The notes beneath the pieces are model-generated. The model saw nothing but the letters and a program-made list of their open reading frames with translations. It searched no databases and had not been told where the DNA came from. Source: Nonomuraea gerenzanensis (GTDB lineage Bacteria; Actinomycetota; Actinomycetes; Streptosporangiales; Streptosporangiaceae). From it: a DNA stretch of 64,000 nucleotides. Position 1 is the stretch's first letter; each line of letters starts with the position of its first letter. The stretch is taken from positions 11,772,501 through 11,836,500 of the forward strand of contig NZ_CP084058.1 of NCBI RefSeq assembly GCF_020215645.1, written 5' to 3'. The translations under genes and the position numbers were made by a program. Shown here piece after piece: positions 25,848 through 34,349 of this stretch.

Positions 25848-27044
25848 TCAGGCGCCGGTCGCGGTGAGCTCCAGCGCGTGCAGGCCGCGGATGACGTAGC
25901 CGGGCTTCCACGAGGGCTCCTGGCGCAGCTCCAGCGTGGCCGCCCGGTCCAGCAGCGCGCCGAACGACTCCAGCAGCTCGATCCTGGCCAGCGGCGCGCC
26001 CAGGCAGAAGTGGATCCCGGCGCCGAAGGAGATGTGCGGGTTGTCGGCGCGGCCGACGTCCAGCCGGTCCGGGTCCGCGAACACCGCCGGGTCCCGGTTC
26101 GCGGACCCGAACAGCAGCGCCACCTCCGAGCCGCGCGGGATCCGCACGCCGTGCACCTCGATGTCCTCCAGCACCCAGCGCTCGAACATCTGCAGCGGCG
26201 TGTCCCACCGCATCAGCTCCTCGATCGCGGTGGGCAGCAGCGAGCGGTCGGCCCGCAGCCTGGCCAGCTCTCCGGGGTTCCTGAACAGGGACCACCAGCC
26301 GTTGCCCGTCACGTTCACGGTGGCCTCGTGACCGGCGTTGAGCAGCAGCACGCAGGTGCCGACCAGCTCGTCCTCGGTCAGCTCGTCGATCTGGGTGAGC
26401 GCGCTGACCAGGTCGTCGCCGGGGTCGCGGCGGCGCTGGGCGGCCAGGCTCCTGAGGTAGCCGGAGAACTCCGAGGCCGCGCGGACCGCGGTGTGCTGGG
26501 CCTCGGGCGACGGGTTGAGCTCGTACATGCCGCAGATGTCGGCGGACCAGGGGCGCAGCAGGTGGCGATCCTGGTCGGGGATGCCGAGCATCTCCGCGAT
26601 CACGGTGACCGGGAGCGGCTCGGCCACCTCGGCGATCAGGTCGCCGCCGCCCTTGGCCACGTACGCGTCCACGAGGCCCTCGGCGATGGCCCGGACGCGG
26701 GGACGCAGCGACTCGACCATGCGCGGGGTGAACGCCTTGGAGACCAGCCGGCGCAACCTGGTGTGCACCGGCGGCTCCACGTCCAGCATGCCCGCTCTGA
26801 TCACCCGCCAGAACGGCTCCTGGAACTCCGGCTCCGGCGGCCTGCCGAACTCCTCGTGAGTGGCCACGTGCAGGTAGGAGCGGCCCAACCGGCGGTCTCT
26901 GAGCAGCGCGTTCACGTCGGCGTGCCGCGCGATGAGCCACTGGCCCGTCGGCTCGAAGTAGCTGACGGGCGCCTCGCGCCTCAGCTCGTCGTAGACCCGG
27001 TAGGGATAAGCCACAAAATCCGGATTCCAAGGATCAAAGCCCAC
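25848..27044 (-). CDS. Cytochrome P450 (second)
   Basis: 398 residues: FDPWNPDFVAYPYRVYDELR at the N-terminus, VEPPVHTRLRRLVSKAFTPR, I-helix LNAGHEATVNVTGNG where Ala replaces the usual second Thr, EELMR (ExxR), and heme loop FGAGIHFCLGAPLARIEL. The changed I-helix residue occurs in some P450s that use other proton paths. The GTG start overlaps the TerC stop (TAGTG), so translation is coupled to terC. Converges with the MidA gene. No ferredoxin or reductase adjacent; substrate unknown. Confidence 0.93.
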   Translation of the reverse strand: MGFDPWNPDFVAYPYRVYDELRREAPVSYFEPTGQWLIARHADVNALLRDRRLGRSYLHVATHEEFGRPPEPEFQEPFWRVIRAGMLDVEPPVHTRLRRLVSKAFTPRMVESLRPRVRAIAEGLVDAYVAKGGGDLIAEVAEPLPVTVIAEMLGIPDQDRHLLRPWSADICGMYELNPSPEAQHTAVRAASEFSGYLRSLAAQRRRDPGDDLVSALTQIDELTEDELVGTCVLLLNAGHEATVNVTGNGWWSLFRNPGELARLRADRSLLPTAIEELMRWDTPLQMFERWVLEDIEVHGVRIPRGSEVALLFGSANRDPAVFADPDRLDVGRADNPHISFGAGIHFCLGAPLARIELLESFGALLDRAATLELRQEPSWKPGYVIRGLHALELTATGA

Positions 27045-27784
27045 TATTTCATCTTAGGAGCGTCCCCCTCATGCTTGGCGTGCCTGCTCCGCATCCTGAT
27101 GTTGAGCAGCTCCACGACGACCGAGAACGCCATCGCGAAGTAGATGAAGCCCTTCTCGATGTGCTGCTCCAGGCCCTCCGCGACGAGCACCACGCCGATC
27201 AGCACCAGGAACGCCAGCGCCAGCATCTTGATGCTCGGGTGGCTCTCCACGAACCGGCTGATCGGCCCGGAGGCCACCAGCATCACCAGCACGGACACGA
27301 CGACGGCCGCGACCATCACGCCGATGTTGTTCACCATCCCGACGGCGGTGATCACCGAGTCCAGCGAGAACACGATGTCCAGCACCATGATCTGCAGGAT
27401 CACCGAGGTGAAGGAGGCGGCGGCGGCCTGCTTGCCGTCCTTGGCCGGCCCCTCCATGCTGTGGTGGATCTCCGTGACGCTCTTGCCCAGCAGGAACAGG
27501 CCGCCGAGCAGCAGGATCAGATCTCGTCCCGAGATCTCCTGCCCCAGGACGGTGAACAGCGGCTCGGTGAGCTGGACCACCCACGACAGCGCGAGCAGCA
27601 GGAGCAGCCGGCTGATCAGGGCCGCGGCCAGGCCGAGCACCCGCGCCCGGTCGCGCTGTTCGGGGGGCAGTTTGCCGGCCAGGATGGAGATGAAGATGAT
27701 GTTGTCGATCCCGAGGACGATCTCCAGGGCGACAAGGGTGAAGAAGCCGATCCAGATGTTCGGGTCGGTCACCCAGTCCAACAT
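27044..27784 (-). CDS. TerC-family integral membrane protein
   Basis: 246 residues with about seven transmembrane helices. The two TerC signature acidic helices are LEIVLGIDNIIFIS near residue 20 and LDIVFSLDSVITAVG in the middle. TerC proteins export Mn2+ or help metalate secreted enzymes, and were first tied to tellurite resistance. ATG 27784 follows AGGTGAG. I looked for a Mn2+ (yybP-ykoY) riboswitch upstream and saw none. The P450 stop/start overlap makes an operon terC-P450. Confidence 0.92.
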   Translation of the reverse strand: MLDWVTDPNIWIGFFTLVALEIVLGIDNIIFISILAGKLPPEQRDRARVLGLAAALISRLLLLLALSWVVQLTEPLFTVLGQEISGRDLILLLGGLFLLGKSVTEIHHSMEGPAKDGKQAAAASFTSVILQIMVLDIVFSLDSVITAVGMVNNIGVMVAAVVVSVLVMLVASGPISRFVESHPSIKMLALAFLVLIGVVLVAEGLEQHIEKGFIYFAMAFSVVVELLNIRMRSRHAKHEGDAPKMK

Positions 27785-27864
27785 CTGCTCACCTCCATGA
27801 CTCAGGGGGACTTGACGGGGGTTTCCCGGTAGCAACGAGTCATGGGCGGCAATAGTTCGCGGTC

Positions 27865-27895
27865 TTGCGTTTTCCGCCCCGGTGTCGGTTATAGT
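27865..27895 (+). promoter_or_regulatory. Promoter of the SAM-IV riboswitch transcript
   Basis: TTGCGT (27865-27870), 19-bp spacer, TATAGT (27890-27895). Predicted start near 27902, just before the aptamer. Confidence 0.55.
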
Positions 27896-27905
27896 TCCGG
27901 CTGTA

Positions 27906-27990
27906 GGTCATGAGTGCCAGCGACAAGCCCCGGCTAGCTGGCCGGCAACCCTCGCGTCCGCGGCGGGGTGCCCCGGGTGAAGACCTGGTC
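27906..27990 (+). ncRNA. SAM-IV riboswitch
   Basis: Reads GGTCATGAGTGCCAGCGACA then AGCCCCGGCTAGCTGGCCGG and CAACCCTC, followed by a GGGGTGCCCCGGGTGAAGACC segment closing the P1 stem (GGTC/GACC). This order matches the SAM-IV class of Actinomycetales as I know it. SAM-IV riboswitches shut off sulfur-assimilation or methionine genes when S-adenosylmethionine is abundant. The PLP-enzyme gene starts 75 nt downstream. Confidence 0.9.
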
Positions 27991-28066
27991 CGTCACGAGG
28001 TGTGGCGGGCAAGCGCGGGCTCCGTGGCTGCTCCCAGGGGTCCGATGACCCTGCAGGAGGCATGCC

Positions 28067-29356
28067 GTGTCCACGCTGACGATCTTCGATTCCGCCCGTG
28101 ACGCCGCCGAGTCCGCTCCCGCCGCCTCGACGAGCCGGCCCATCCCCGCCGTGCTCGGCGCCGACCTGGAGGTGCCCGTCAAGGGCGGCAGGCTGGTCGG
28201 GTACGCCAACCTGGACTACGCGGCCAGCGCGCCCTGTCTGGAGCCGGTCAGCGCCGCCGTCGCCGCCGCGCTCCCGGCCTACTCCAGCGTCCACCGCGGC
28301 GCCGGCTACGCCTCGCAGCTCACCACCGCCCGCTACGAGCAGGCCCGCCACACGGTCAGGGCCTTCGCCGGCGCCCGCCCCGACGACGCCGTGATCTTCA
28401 CCCGCAACACCACCGACGCCACGAACCTGCTGGCCGGCTGCCTGCCCGAGGGCACCACCACCGTGGTCTTCGACACCGAGCACCACGCCTCCCTGCTGCC
28501 CTGGCCCAAGGCCGTCCGGCTGGCGCCGCCCGCCTTCCCCGGCGAGGCCGTGCGCGCCGCCGACGAGGCGCTGGCCGGGATCGACGGGCCGAAGCTGCTC
28601 GTGGTCACCGCCGCCTCCAACGTGACCGGCGAGCTGTGGCCGATCGCCGCCCTGGCGCACATCGCGCACCGGCACGGGGCCCGCATCCTGGTGGACGCGG
28701 CGCAGCTCGTACCGCATCGCAAGCTCAACCTGACGGCGCTCGACCTGGACTACGTGGCCTTCTCCGGGCACAAGCTGTACGCGCCGTTCGGCGCTGGGGT
28801 GCTGATCGGGCGCCGGGACTGGCTGGCAGAGGGCAAGCCGTACCTCGCGGGCGGGGGCGCGGTGCGCTCGGTCGCGGAGGAGGTCGAGTGGCACGACGAC
28901 CCGGAGCCGCGGCACGAGGCGGGCACCCCGAACGTGCTGGGCGCCATCGCCCTGGCCGCCGCCTGCGACGCGCTGAGCGCCACCGGGTGGACGGAGCTGG
29001 TGCGCGAGGAGGAGCGGCTGATCGCGCGGCTGCGGGCCGGGCTGGCCTCGGTCGCGGGCGTACGGGAGCTGTCGCTGTGGGGGGACGACCACCCGCGGGT
29101 CGGCATCGTGTCGTTCACCGTGGCCGGGTACTCGGCCCGCGAGGTGGCCGAGGCGCTGTCCGGCGAGTACGGCATCGGGGTGCGTGACGGCAAGTTCTGC
29201 GCGCACCCGTTCGTGCGGCACCTGCTGGAGACGTCCGACGGGGGCTGCGACGACGACACCGCCTCCGCCGTGCGGGCCTCGATCGGGATCGGCACCACGC
29301 AGGAGCACGTGGACCGGCTGATCGAGGCCGTGCGTGACCTGGTCGCGCGCCGCTGA
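28067..29356 (+). CDS. Class-V aminotransferase-fold PLP enzyme (cysteine desulfurase-like)
   Basis: 429 residues. The PLP-binding pattern is NLDYAASAPCLEPV, TRNTTDATNLL, EHHASLLPW, VDAAQLVPHRKL (Asp to the PLP ring) and Schiff-base Lys in FSGHKLYAPFG. RDGKFCAHPFV supplies a Cys in the region used by desulfurases as the sulfur-carrying residue, though spacing differs from NifS/SufS. GTG 28067 follows AGGAGG. A SAM-IV riboswitch in its leader links it to sulfur or methionine metabolism: cysteine desulfurase, selenocysteine lyase or a C-S lyase such as EgtE are options. Monocistronic; convergent with the DoxX gene. Confidence 0.88.
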   Translation: MSTLTIFDSARDAAESAPAASTSRPIPAVLGADLEVPVKGGRLVGYANLDYAASAPCLEPVSAAVAAALPAYSSVHRGAGYASQLTTARYEQARHTVRAFAGARPDDAVIFTRNTTDATNLLAGCLPEGTTTVVFDTEHHASLLPWPKAVRLAPPAFPGEAVRAADEALAGIDGPKLLVVTAASNVTGELWPIAALAHIAHRHGARILVDAAQLVPHRKLNLTALDLDYVAFSGHKLYAPFGAGVLIGRRDWLAEGKPYLAGGGAVRSVAEEVEWHDDPEPRHEAGTPNVLGAIALAAACDALSATGWTELVREEERLIARLRAGLASVAGVRELSLWGDDHPRVGIVSFTVAGYSAREVAEALSGEYGIGVRDGKFCAHPFVRHLLETSDGGCDDDTASAVRASIGIGTTQEHVDRLIEAVRDLVARR

Positions 29357-29362
29357 GCGCCG

Positions 29363-30031
29363 TCACCGGTTCGGCGGCTTGCGGTGCTCCGTGGGCTCGT
29401 CGGAGACGAGGGCGTCGATGTCCCGCATGTCCTCGTCGTTGAGCCTGCCGGAGCTGGGTGCGCTGGGCTGCCTGGGCACCTCGGGCGCCTCGCCCGGCGT
29501 GTGGGCCGGGGTCGTGGGCCCGCCCGCGGGCGTGGTGCCGGCCAGGCCGCCCGCCGTGCCGCTGGTCGTCCCGCCCGGCCGGTACGCGGTGAGCTCCTCC
29601 TCGGCCGCACGCCGTTCGGAGCGCCTGCGGAACATCGCGCCGAGGATGCCGTCCAGGCCGATCCGGCCGCCGCCCAGCGCCAGGAACAGCAGGCTGAGCG
29701 CGCCGAGCGCGCCGGTGAGCTCCCAGCCGCCCTCGCCGACCATCACGCCCTTGCCACCGTGCACGAACGCGATGGCACCGAGCATGTTGATCAGCAACAG
29801 CAGCGCCACCGGGCGTACCAGCAGGCCCAGGATCAGGAAGATGCCGCCGACCGTCTCGACGACCGTGGCGTACCCGGCGGCCAGCTCGGGCATCGGGATG
29901 CCCATCTCCCTGAAACCCTGTGTCGTGGCGCCGAGCCCGCTCTGCCACTTCTGCCAGCCGTGCGCCACGAAGATCACGCCGGTCGCGACCCGCGCGATCA
30001 GGGCCGCGACATCAAAGAGAACTCTCTTCAT
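29363..30031 (-). CDS. DoxX-family membrane protein with Pro/Gly-rich tail
   Basis: 222 residues. Four transmembrane helices in the first 120 residues: [22 protein letters not shown] (DoxX opening with HGWQK), [38 protein letters not shown] and [20 protein letters not shown] cytosolic tail of about 95 residues, basic then Gly/Thr/Pro-rich and acidic at the end, is longer than usual for DoxX. DoxX/MbrE-like proteins act in membrane redox and thiol balance in mycobacteria. GGGGGGAG lies 8 nt before ATG 30031. Divergent from nuoD. Confidence 0.88.
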   Translation of the reverse strand: MKRVLFDVAALIARVATGVIFVAHGWQKWQSGLGATTQGFREMGIPMPELAAGYATVVETVGGIFLILGLLVRPVALLLLINMLGAIAFVHGGKGVMVGEGGWELTGALGALSLLFLALGGGRIGLDGILGAMFRRRSERRAAEEELTAYRPGGTTSGTAGGLAGTTPAGGPTTPAHTPGEAPEVPRQPSAPSSGRLNDEDMRDIDALVSDEPTEHRKPPNR

Positions 30032-30154
30032 GGTGTTTTCTCCCCCCGTTCCCGGTATTCCTCCCCATGTCCGGCTTCACGATGCGTTTCCATACCATCT
30101 CTTGACCCGCCCCCGCGCTGGATCACCACCGAGGTCGGTGGCAGCATGGCCCGT

Positions 30155-31300
30155 ATGACGGAACGTGTGGTCGGAATCGGCGCGGGCGCGAAAGAGCTGG
30201 CCACCGAGGACATGATCCTCAACATCGGCCCCCAGCACCCGTCCACCCACGGCGTGCTGCGGCTGCGCCTGACGCTCGACGGTGAGCGCATCGCCACCGC
30301 CGAGCCGATCATCGGCTACATGCACCGGGGCGCGGAGAAGCTGTTCGAGGTGCGCGACTACCGTCAGATCATCATGCTGGCCAACCGGCACGACTGGCTG
30401 TCGGGCTTCGCCAACGAGCTGGGCGTGGTGCTCGCCGCCGAGCGCATGCTGGGCATGGAGCCGCCGGTGCGGGCCGTGTGGGCGCGTACGCTGCTGGCCG
30501 AGCTCAACCGGGCGCTCAACCACCTGATGTTCCTCGGCTCCTACCCGCTGGAGCTGGGTGCGATGACGCCGCTGTTCTACTCCTTCAACGAGCGCGAGCG
30601 CATCCAGGCCGTGATGGAGGAGATCTCCGGCGGGCGCATGCACTACATGTTCAACCGGGTCGGCGGGCTCAAGGAGGACCTGCCGTACGGGTGGCTCGAC
30701 CGCGTCTCCGCCACCGTCGCCGAGACCCGCCGCCGCGTCCCCGACATCGAGAACCTCATCCTGCACAACGAGATCTTCGTCGCCCGCACCAAGGGCGTGG
30801 GCGTGCTGACGCGCGAGCAGATCATGCAGTACGGCGTCAGCGGCCCCATCGCCCGCGCCTCCGGGGTCGACTTCGACCTGCGCCGCGACGATCCGTACCT
30901 GGCCTATCCCGAGCTGCCCGTCAAGGTCGTCACCCGCGGCGCCGGCGACTGCCACGCCCGCTTCGAGGTGCTGCTCGACCAGCTCAAGGTCTCCCTCGAC
31001 CTGGCCGACGCCTGCGTCGACCGGCTGCGCTCGCTGCCGCCCGGCCCGATCAACCAGCGGCTGCCGAAGGTGCTCAAGGTGCCCGAGGGGCACACGTACG
31101 CGTGGACGGAGAACCCGCTCGGCATCAACGGCTACTACCTGGTCTCCAAGGGAGACAAGACGCCGTGGCGGCTCAAGCTGCGCTCGGCCTCCTACAGCAA
31201 CATCCAGGTGCTGCGCGAGATGCTGCCCGGGCACCTCGTGGCCGACATGGTGGCGATCCTCGGCTCGATGTTCTTCGTGGTGGGTGACATCGACAAGTGA
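30155..31300 (+). CDS. nuoD: Stand-alone NADH-quinone oxidoreductase subunit D (NuoD2 type)
   Basis: 381 residues of the 49-kDa complex I subunit family: [68 protein letters not shown] and the C-terminal [20 protein letters not shown]. No other nuo genes are near, so this is an extra orphan copy rather than part of a nuoA-N operon. The product lacks the long N-terminus of operon-borne NuoD. ATG 30155 (MTERVVG) is preferred; ATG 30146 is possible. Its stop overlaps the next gene by 4 nt (GTGA), so they are translationally coupled. Confidence 0.93.
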   Translation: MTERVVGIGAGAKELATEDMILNIGPQHPSTHGVLRLRLTLDGERIATAEPIIGYMHRGAEKLFEVRDYRQIIMLANRHDWLSGFANELGVVLAAERMLGMEPPVRAVWARTLLAELNRALNHLMFLGSYPLELGAMTPLFYSFNERERIQAVMEEISGGRMHYMFNRVGGLKEDLPYGWLDRVSATVAETRRRVPDIENLILHNEIFVARTKGVGVLTREQIMQYGVSGPIARASGVDFDLRRDDPYLAYPELPVKVVTRGAGDCHARFEVLLDQLKVSLDLADACVDRLRSLPPGPINQRLPKVLKVPEGHTYAWTENPLGINGYYLVSKGDKTPWRLKLRSASYSNIQVLREMLPGHLVADMVAILGSMFFVVGDIDK

Positions 31301-32424
31301 CGGCCCAGGAGCGCGACAAGTACGTCGACTGGCTGCGGGCGCTCAGCCTGATCGTCGTGGTGGTGTGGCACTGGGCCTTCACGATCCTCGACTGGAAGCC
31401 GAACGGCCCCGAGCCCACCAGCCCGCTGGGCTTCACCAGCGGCCTGTGGATCCTCACCTGGCTGCTGCAGGTGCTGCCGCTGTTCTTCTACGTGGGCGGC
31501 CACGTGCACCTGCTGTCCTGGCACCGGGCCAGGGCGCGCGGCATCGGCATCGGCTCGTTCGTCTGGCGGCGCATCCGCGCGCTGGCGTTACCCGCGCTGT
31601 TCCTGTCGGGTGTGTGGATCGTCATCGGGGCGGTGGTGACGTACACGTTCCAGGTCGACTGGATGTGGCGGGTGGTGCTGCTGGTGCTCAGCCCGCTGTG
31701 GTTCCTCGGGGTCTACCTCGTGCTGATCGCGCTGCTGCCCCTCGCGCTGTGGCTGCACGAGCGGTACGACGTGCTGACCCTCATCTGGCTCGGCGGCGCG
31801 GCGCTGGTGGTGGACGTGCTGCGCTTCCGGTACGGGATCGAGTGGGCCGCCTGGCTCAACATGATCATCGTCTGGGGGCTGGCGCACCAGGCGGGCTTCT
31901 TCTACGACCGGGTCGTGGCCCTGCCCCGGCGCTACGACATCGCGTTGTTGTGGACCGGGCTGTTCGCCCTGTTCGGGCTGGTCTACTCGGGCATCTACCC
32001 GGGCTCCATGGTCGGGGTGCCGGGTGACAAGTTCTCCAACATGGCGCCGCCCACGTTCGTGATCGTGGCGTTGCTGCTGTTCCAGATCGGGCTGGTCGAG
32101 GTGCTCAGGCCGGCCATGGAGCGGGTGCTGGAGCGGCCCCGCTGGGGGCGGCTCAACGCCTTCATCAACCGGTACTCCTTGCCGCTGTTCCTGTTCCACA
32201 CCACCGGGATGGCCATCTCCCTGGGGCTGTCGTGGTGGTTGTTCGGCTCGCTGGGCGACCGGATCCCGCCCGACTCGGTGTGGTGGCTGGAGCGGCCGAT
32301 CGCCATCATCGGGCCGCTGATCTGCACGGCTCCGGTCATCTACCTCTTCGGCCGGCGGCGCGCCCCCGTCGCGCAAACGCGGGACACGGGTGTCGGCGGG
32401 TCCATAAGCTCTGAGCATGGCTGA
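31297..32424 (+). CDS. Acyltransferase-3-family membrane protein
   Basis: 375 residues with about ten transmembrane helices. It opens [20 protein letters not shown], the family block with R-A-x4-V and a His in the first helix, which in this family carries acyl transfer across the membrane to sugars or lipids. [13 protein letters not shown] is the second signature. The C-terminus is a basic cytosolic tail. GTG 31297 overlaps the nuoD stop. A functional link to complex I is not obvious; membrane localisation is the shared theme. Substrate unknown. Confidence 0.87.
   Translation: MTAQERDKYVDWLRALSLIVVVVWHWAFTILDWKPNGPEPTSPLGFTSGLWILTWLLQVLPLFFYVGGHVHLLSWHRARARGIGIGSFVWRRIRALALPALFLSGVWIVIGAVVTYTFQVDWMWRVVLLVLSPLWFLGVYLVLIALLPLALWLHERYDVLTLIWLGGAALVVDVLRFRYGIEWAAWLNMIIVWGLAHQAGFFYDRVVALPRRYDIALLWTGLFALFGLVYSGIYPGSMVGVPGDKFSNMAPPTFVIVALLLFQIGLVEVLRPAMERVLERPRWGRLNAFINRYSLPLFLFHTTGMAISLGLSWWLFGSLGDRIPPDSVWWLERPIAIIGPLICTAPVIYLFGRRRAPVAQTRDTGVGGSISSEHG
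32405..32410 (+). promoter_or_regulatory. Candidate -10 box for the small RHH-like gene
   Basis: TAAGCT ends 6 nt before ATG 32417 inside the end of the acyltransferase gene; no Shine-Dalgarno sequence. This suggests a leaderless internal transcript. Confidence 0.35.
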
Positions 32425-32599
32425 CATCGCCTTCCGGGCCAACGCCGAGGACGAGCGCATCATCCGGCGCGCGCTGCGGGAAGGCGAGCGGCCGAGCGAC
32501 GTCCTGCGCCGCGCGCTGCGCCTGCTGCAGCGCGAGATGTGGGACGACCGGCTGTTGTCCGGTCTGCGCCCCGTCGAGGGCCTGCCGGACGAGCACTAG
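32417..32599 (+). CDS. Small ribbon-helix-helix-like protein
   Basis: 60 residues: [48 protein letters not shown] short beta strand followed by two helices, with R-SDVLRRALRLL as the second helix, is the ribbon-helix-helix pattern of CopG/antitoxin-type DNA-binding proteins. The tail RPVEGLPDEH could be a partner-binding segment, but no toxin gene follows; the next gene is convergent. ATG 32417 lies 8 nt inside the acyltransferase frame. Could be an orphan antitoxin or a small regulator. Confidence 0.7.
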   Translation: MADIAFRANAEDERIIRRALREGERPSDVLRRALRLLQREMWDDRLLSGLRPVEGLPDEH

Positions 32600-33051
32600 T
32601 CGCGCGTGCGCTCCTCCGGCTCCTTCGGGATGCGGCAGGAGTGCTCCAGGTAGAGCGCCGCGCAGATCAGCACCACGCACGACACGAACGAGCCCGTCAC
32701 GACGAAGAACTCGCCGCGCGGCGTCTCCCGGTCGAGCAGTTGCGCCGTGTGCAGGGCGAACCCGGCGAACACCCCGCCGAACACCGCCCCCGCGTACGCC
32801 GAGGCCTTCGCCAGCGCCGCCAGCCTGGCCACGGCCAGCGGCTCCACCGGCTTGGTGCCCGGCTTCCTGGCGATCCTGGCCCTGGTCGCCCAGCCGCTGT
32901 AGGCCTCGCCGATCGCCAGCAGCAGCACCGTGGGGATCGCCGTCCAGGGCATCAGCGGGAGGTCGGAGTAGACGGGCCTGATCACGAGCCAGGTGAGCAG
33001 GGCGACGACGACGACGATGCCGACCAGGGGGCCGGGGTGGGTGGGCTTCAA
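32596..33051 (-). CDS. DUF3180 membrane protein
   Basis: 151 residues, four transmembrane helices: GPLVGIVVVVALLTWLVI, MPWTAIPTVLLLAIGEAY, ASAYAGAVFGGVFAGFALH and FFVVTGSFVSCVVLICAAL, with conserved LYLEHSCRIP at the end. DUF3180 is an actinobacterial family that regularly closes the folate operon after folK; function unknown. ATGA overlap of 4 nt with folK shows co-translation. Its stop overlaps the stop of the small RHH-like gene on the other strand. Confidence 0.9.
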   Translation of the reverse strand: MKPTHPGPLVGIVVVVALLTWLVIRPVYSDLPLMPWTAIPTVLLLAIGEAYSGWATRARIARKPGTKPVEPLAVARLAALAKASAYAGAVFGGVFAGFALHTAQLLDRETPRGEFFVVTGSFVSCVVLICAALYLEHSCRIPKEPEERTRD

Positions 33052-33551
33052 TCGGGCCTCTGCAGCTTCAGGTCCTCGCGCAGGCGTACGCCCTGCTCGT
33101 CGAGCCCCCGCAGGAGCTCCGTCACCCGGCCGCGGCCGGGCACCTCGCCCTCAGGGTCGGCCTTCGACCACGGCACCAGCACGAACGCGCGCTCGTGCGC
33201 CCGCGGATGCGGCAGCGTCAGGTCGGGGTCGTCGCAGACGGTCTCGCCCACCACGATCAGGTCGATGTCCAGCGTGCGCGGCCCCCAGCGCTCCGCGCGC
33301 TCGCGGCCGAAGGCGTTCTCGACGCTCTGCGCCCGCTCCAGCAGCGTGCGCGGCGCGAGCGTGGTCTCGGCGACCACGATCGCGTTGAGGTACGGGCGCT
33401 GCCCGCCCGGCCCGCCGACCGGGTCGGTCTCGTAGACCGGGGACGCCCTGACGAACGTCAGCCCCGGTGCGTCGAACAGCGTGTCCACGGCACCCTGCAA
33501 CGTCTGGAACCGGCGTCCCAGGTTGCTGCCGAGAGAGAGCACCACCTTCAT
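33048..33551 (-). CDS. folK: 6-hydroxymethyl-7,8-dihydropterin pyrophosphokinase
   Basis: Pyrophosphorylates the pterin for condensation with p-aminobenzoate. 167 residues with VVLSLGSNLGRRFQTLQGAV, SPVYETDPVGGPGGQRPYLNAIV, and WGPRTLDIDLIVVG containing the Mg-binding Asp pair, followed by LPHPRAHERAFVLVP. Starts 4 nt before the folB stop (ATGA). Typical length. Part of the folE-folP-NTF2-folB-folK run. Confidence 0.97.
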   Translation of the reverse strand: MKVVLSLGSNLGRRFQTLQGAVDTLFDAPGLTFVRASPVYETDPVGGPGGQRPYLNAIVVAETTLAPRTLLERAQSVENAFGRERAERWGPRTLDIDLIVVGETVCDDPDLTLPHPRAHERAFVLVPWSKADPEGEVPGRGRVTELLRGLDEQGVRLREDLKLQRPD

Positions 33552-33913
33552 GCGCGGCTCCGCTCGATGGTCACGATCACGTCGTCGAAGGGCAGCGGGA
33601 TCGGCGCCGCCGGCTTGTGCACGCTCACCTCGACCTTGTGCACCTGCTCGCTGGCCAGGCAGACGTCGGCCAGCCGCTGCGCGAGGGTCTCGATCAGCTC
33701 GACCGGCTCACCCTCCACCACCTCGGCCAGCGCCTGCGCCAGCTCCCCGTAGTGAACGGTCTTGGTCAGGTCGTCGCCGGCCGCGGCCGGGGCGGTGTCG
33801 AGGAACAGCGTCGCGTCCACGACGAACTCCTGCCCGAGCTCCCGCTCGGCAGCGAGCACGCCGTGCCTGCCCCGGGCCCGCAGGCCCCTGAGCGCGATGC
33901 GATCAAGGCTCAA
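33548..33913 (-). CDS. folB: Dihydroneopterin aldolase
   Basis: Cleaves 7,8-dihydroneopterin to the hydroxymethyl pterin used by FolK. 121 residues: DRIALRGLRARGRHGVLAAERELGQEFVVDATL (HGV with the substrate-binding region), TVHYGELAQALAEVVEG, and the catalytic Lys in VHKPAAPIPLPFDDV. The start is TTG 33913, chosen because GGAGGA stands upstream and there is no ATG/GTG at the family's N-terminus. It begins inside the last codons of the NTF2-like gene (11-nt overlap). Confidence 0.95.
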   Translation of the reverse strand: MSLDRIALRGLRARGRHGVLAAERELGQEFVVDATLFLDTAPAAAGDDLTKTVHYGELAQALAEVVEGEPVELIETLAQRLADVCLASEQVHKVEVSVHKPAAPIPLPFDDVIVTIERSRA

Positions 33914-34349
33914 GCTCGCCTTCCTCCTCCTCGTCGTCGTCGCCCTGGAGGACCGGCGAGCCGTGGTGCATCCACAGCCGCCAGCCCTGCGGGGTGCGGA
34001 TGTAGACGTTGCTGGCCACCACCTTGCCCGCGGCGAAGCTGGCCTCGCCCTCCTCGCCGGCGGTCAGGATGTTCTCCACGCAGGTGAGGACGGCCACGTC
34101 ACCCAGCACCGTCGTGTTGACGTCGGTCAGCACGAACTGGATGTAGGTGGTGTTCGCCATGATCAGCGCCCAGGAGCGCAGCACCTCCTGGCGGCCCGTC
34201 AGCAGGGTCCACCCCGGGTGCACGCAGCTCACCTGGTCGTCCGTGGTGTCCTCGGCCCAGATCTCGGTCATCTTGTCCAGGTCCGCACTTTCGATGGCGG
34301 TGTAGAACTCCTGGTTGACCGTCTCGATCGCGGCGGTGTCGACGCTCAT
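33903..34349 (-). CDS. NTF2/SnoaL-like protein in the folate operon
   Basis: 148 residues with the NTF2-like fold: AIETVNQEFYTAIESADLDKMTEIWAED, CVHPGWTLLTGRQEVLRSW and RTPQGWRLWMHHGSPV. It ends in a run of acidic residues (DDDEEEEGELEP). Such genes sit between folP and folB in many actinobacteria. They may bind or isomerise a pterin, or have a separate job; no activity is established to my knowledge. ATG 34349 overlaps the folP stop (ATGA). The acidic tail overlaps the folB start and ribosome site. Confidence 0.88.
   Translation of the reverse strand: MSVDTAAIETVNQEFYTAIESADLDKMTEIWAEDTTDDQVSCVHPGWTLLTGRQEVLRSWALIMANTTYIQFVLTDVNTTVLGDVAVLTCVENILTAGEEGEASFAAGKVVASNVYIRTPQGWRLWMHHGSPVLQGDDDEEEEGELEP

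Noticed and set aside
27785..27845. Mn2+ (yybP-ykoY) riboswitch before the TerC gene
   Set aside because: TerC genes often have one, but the conserved core is absent and the leader is short.
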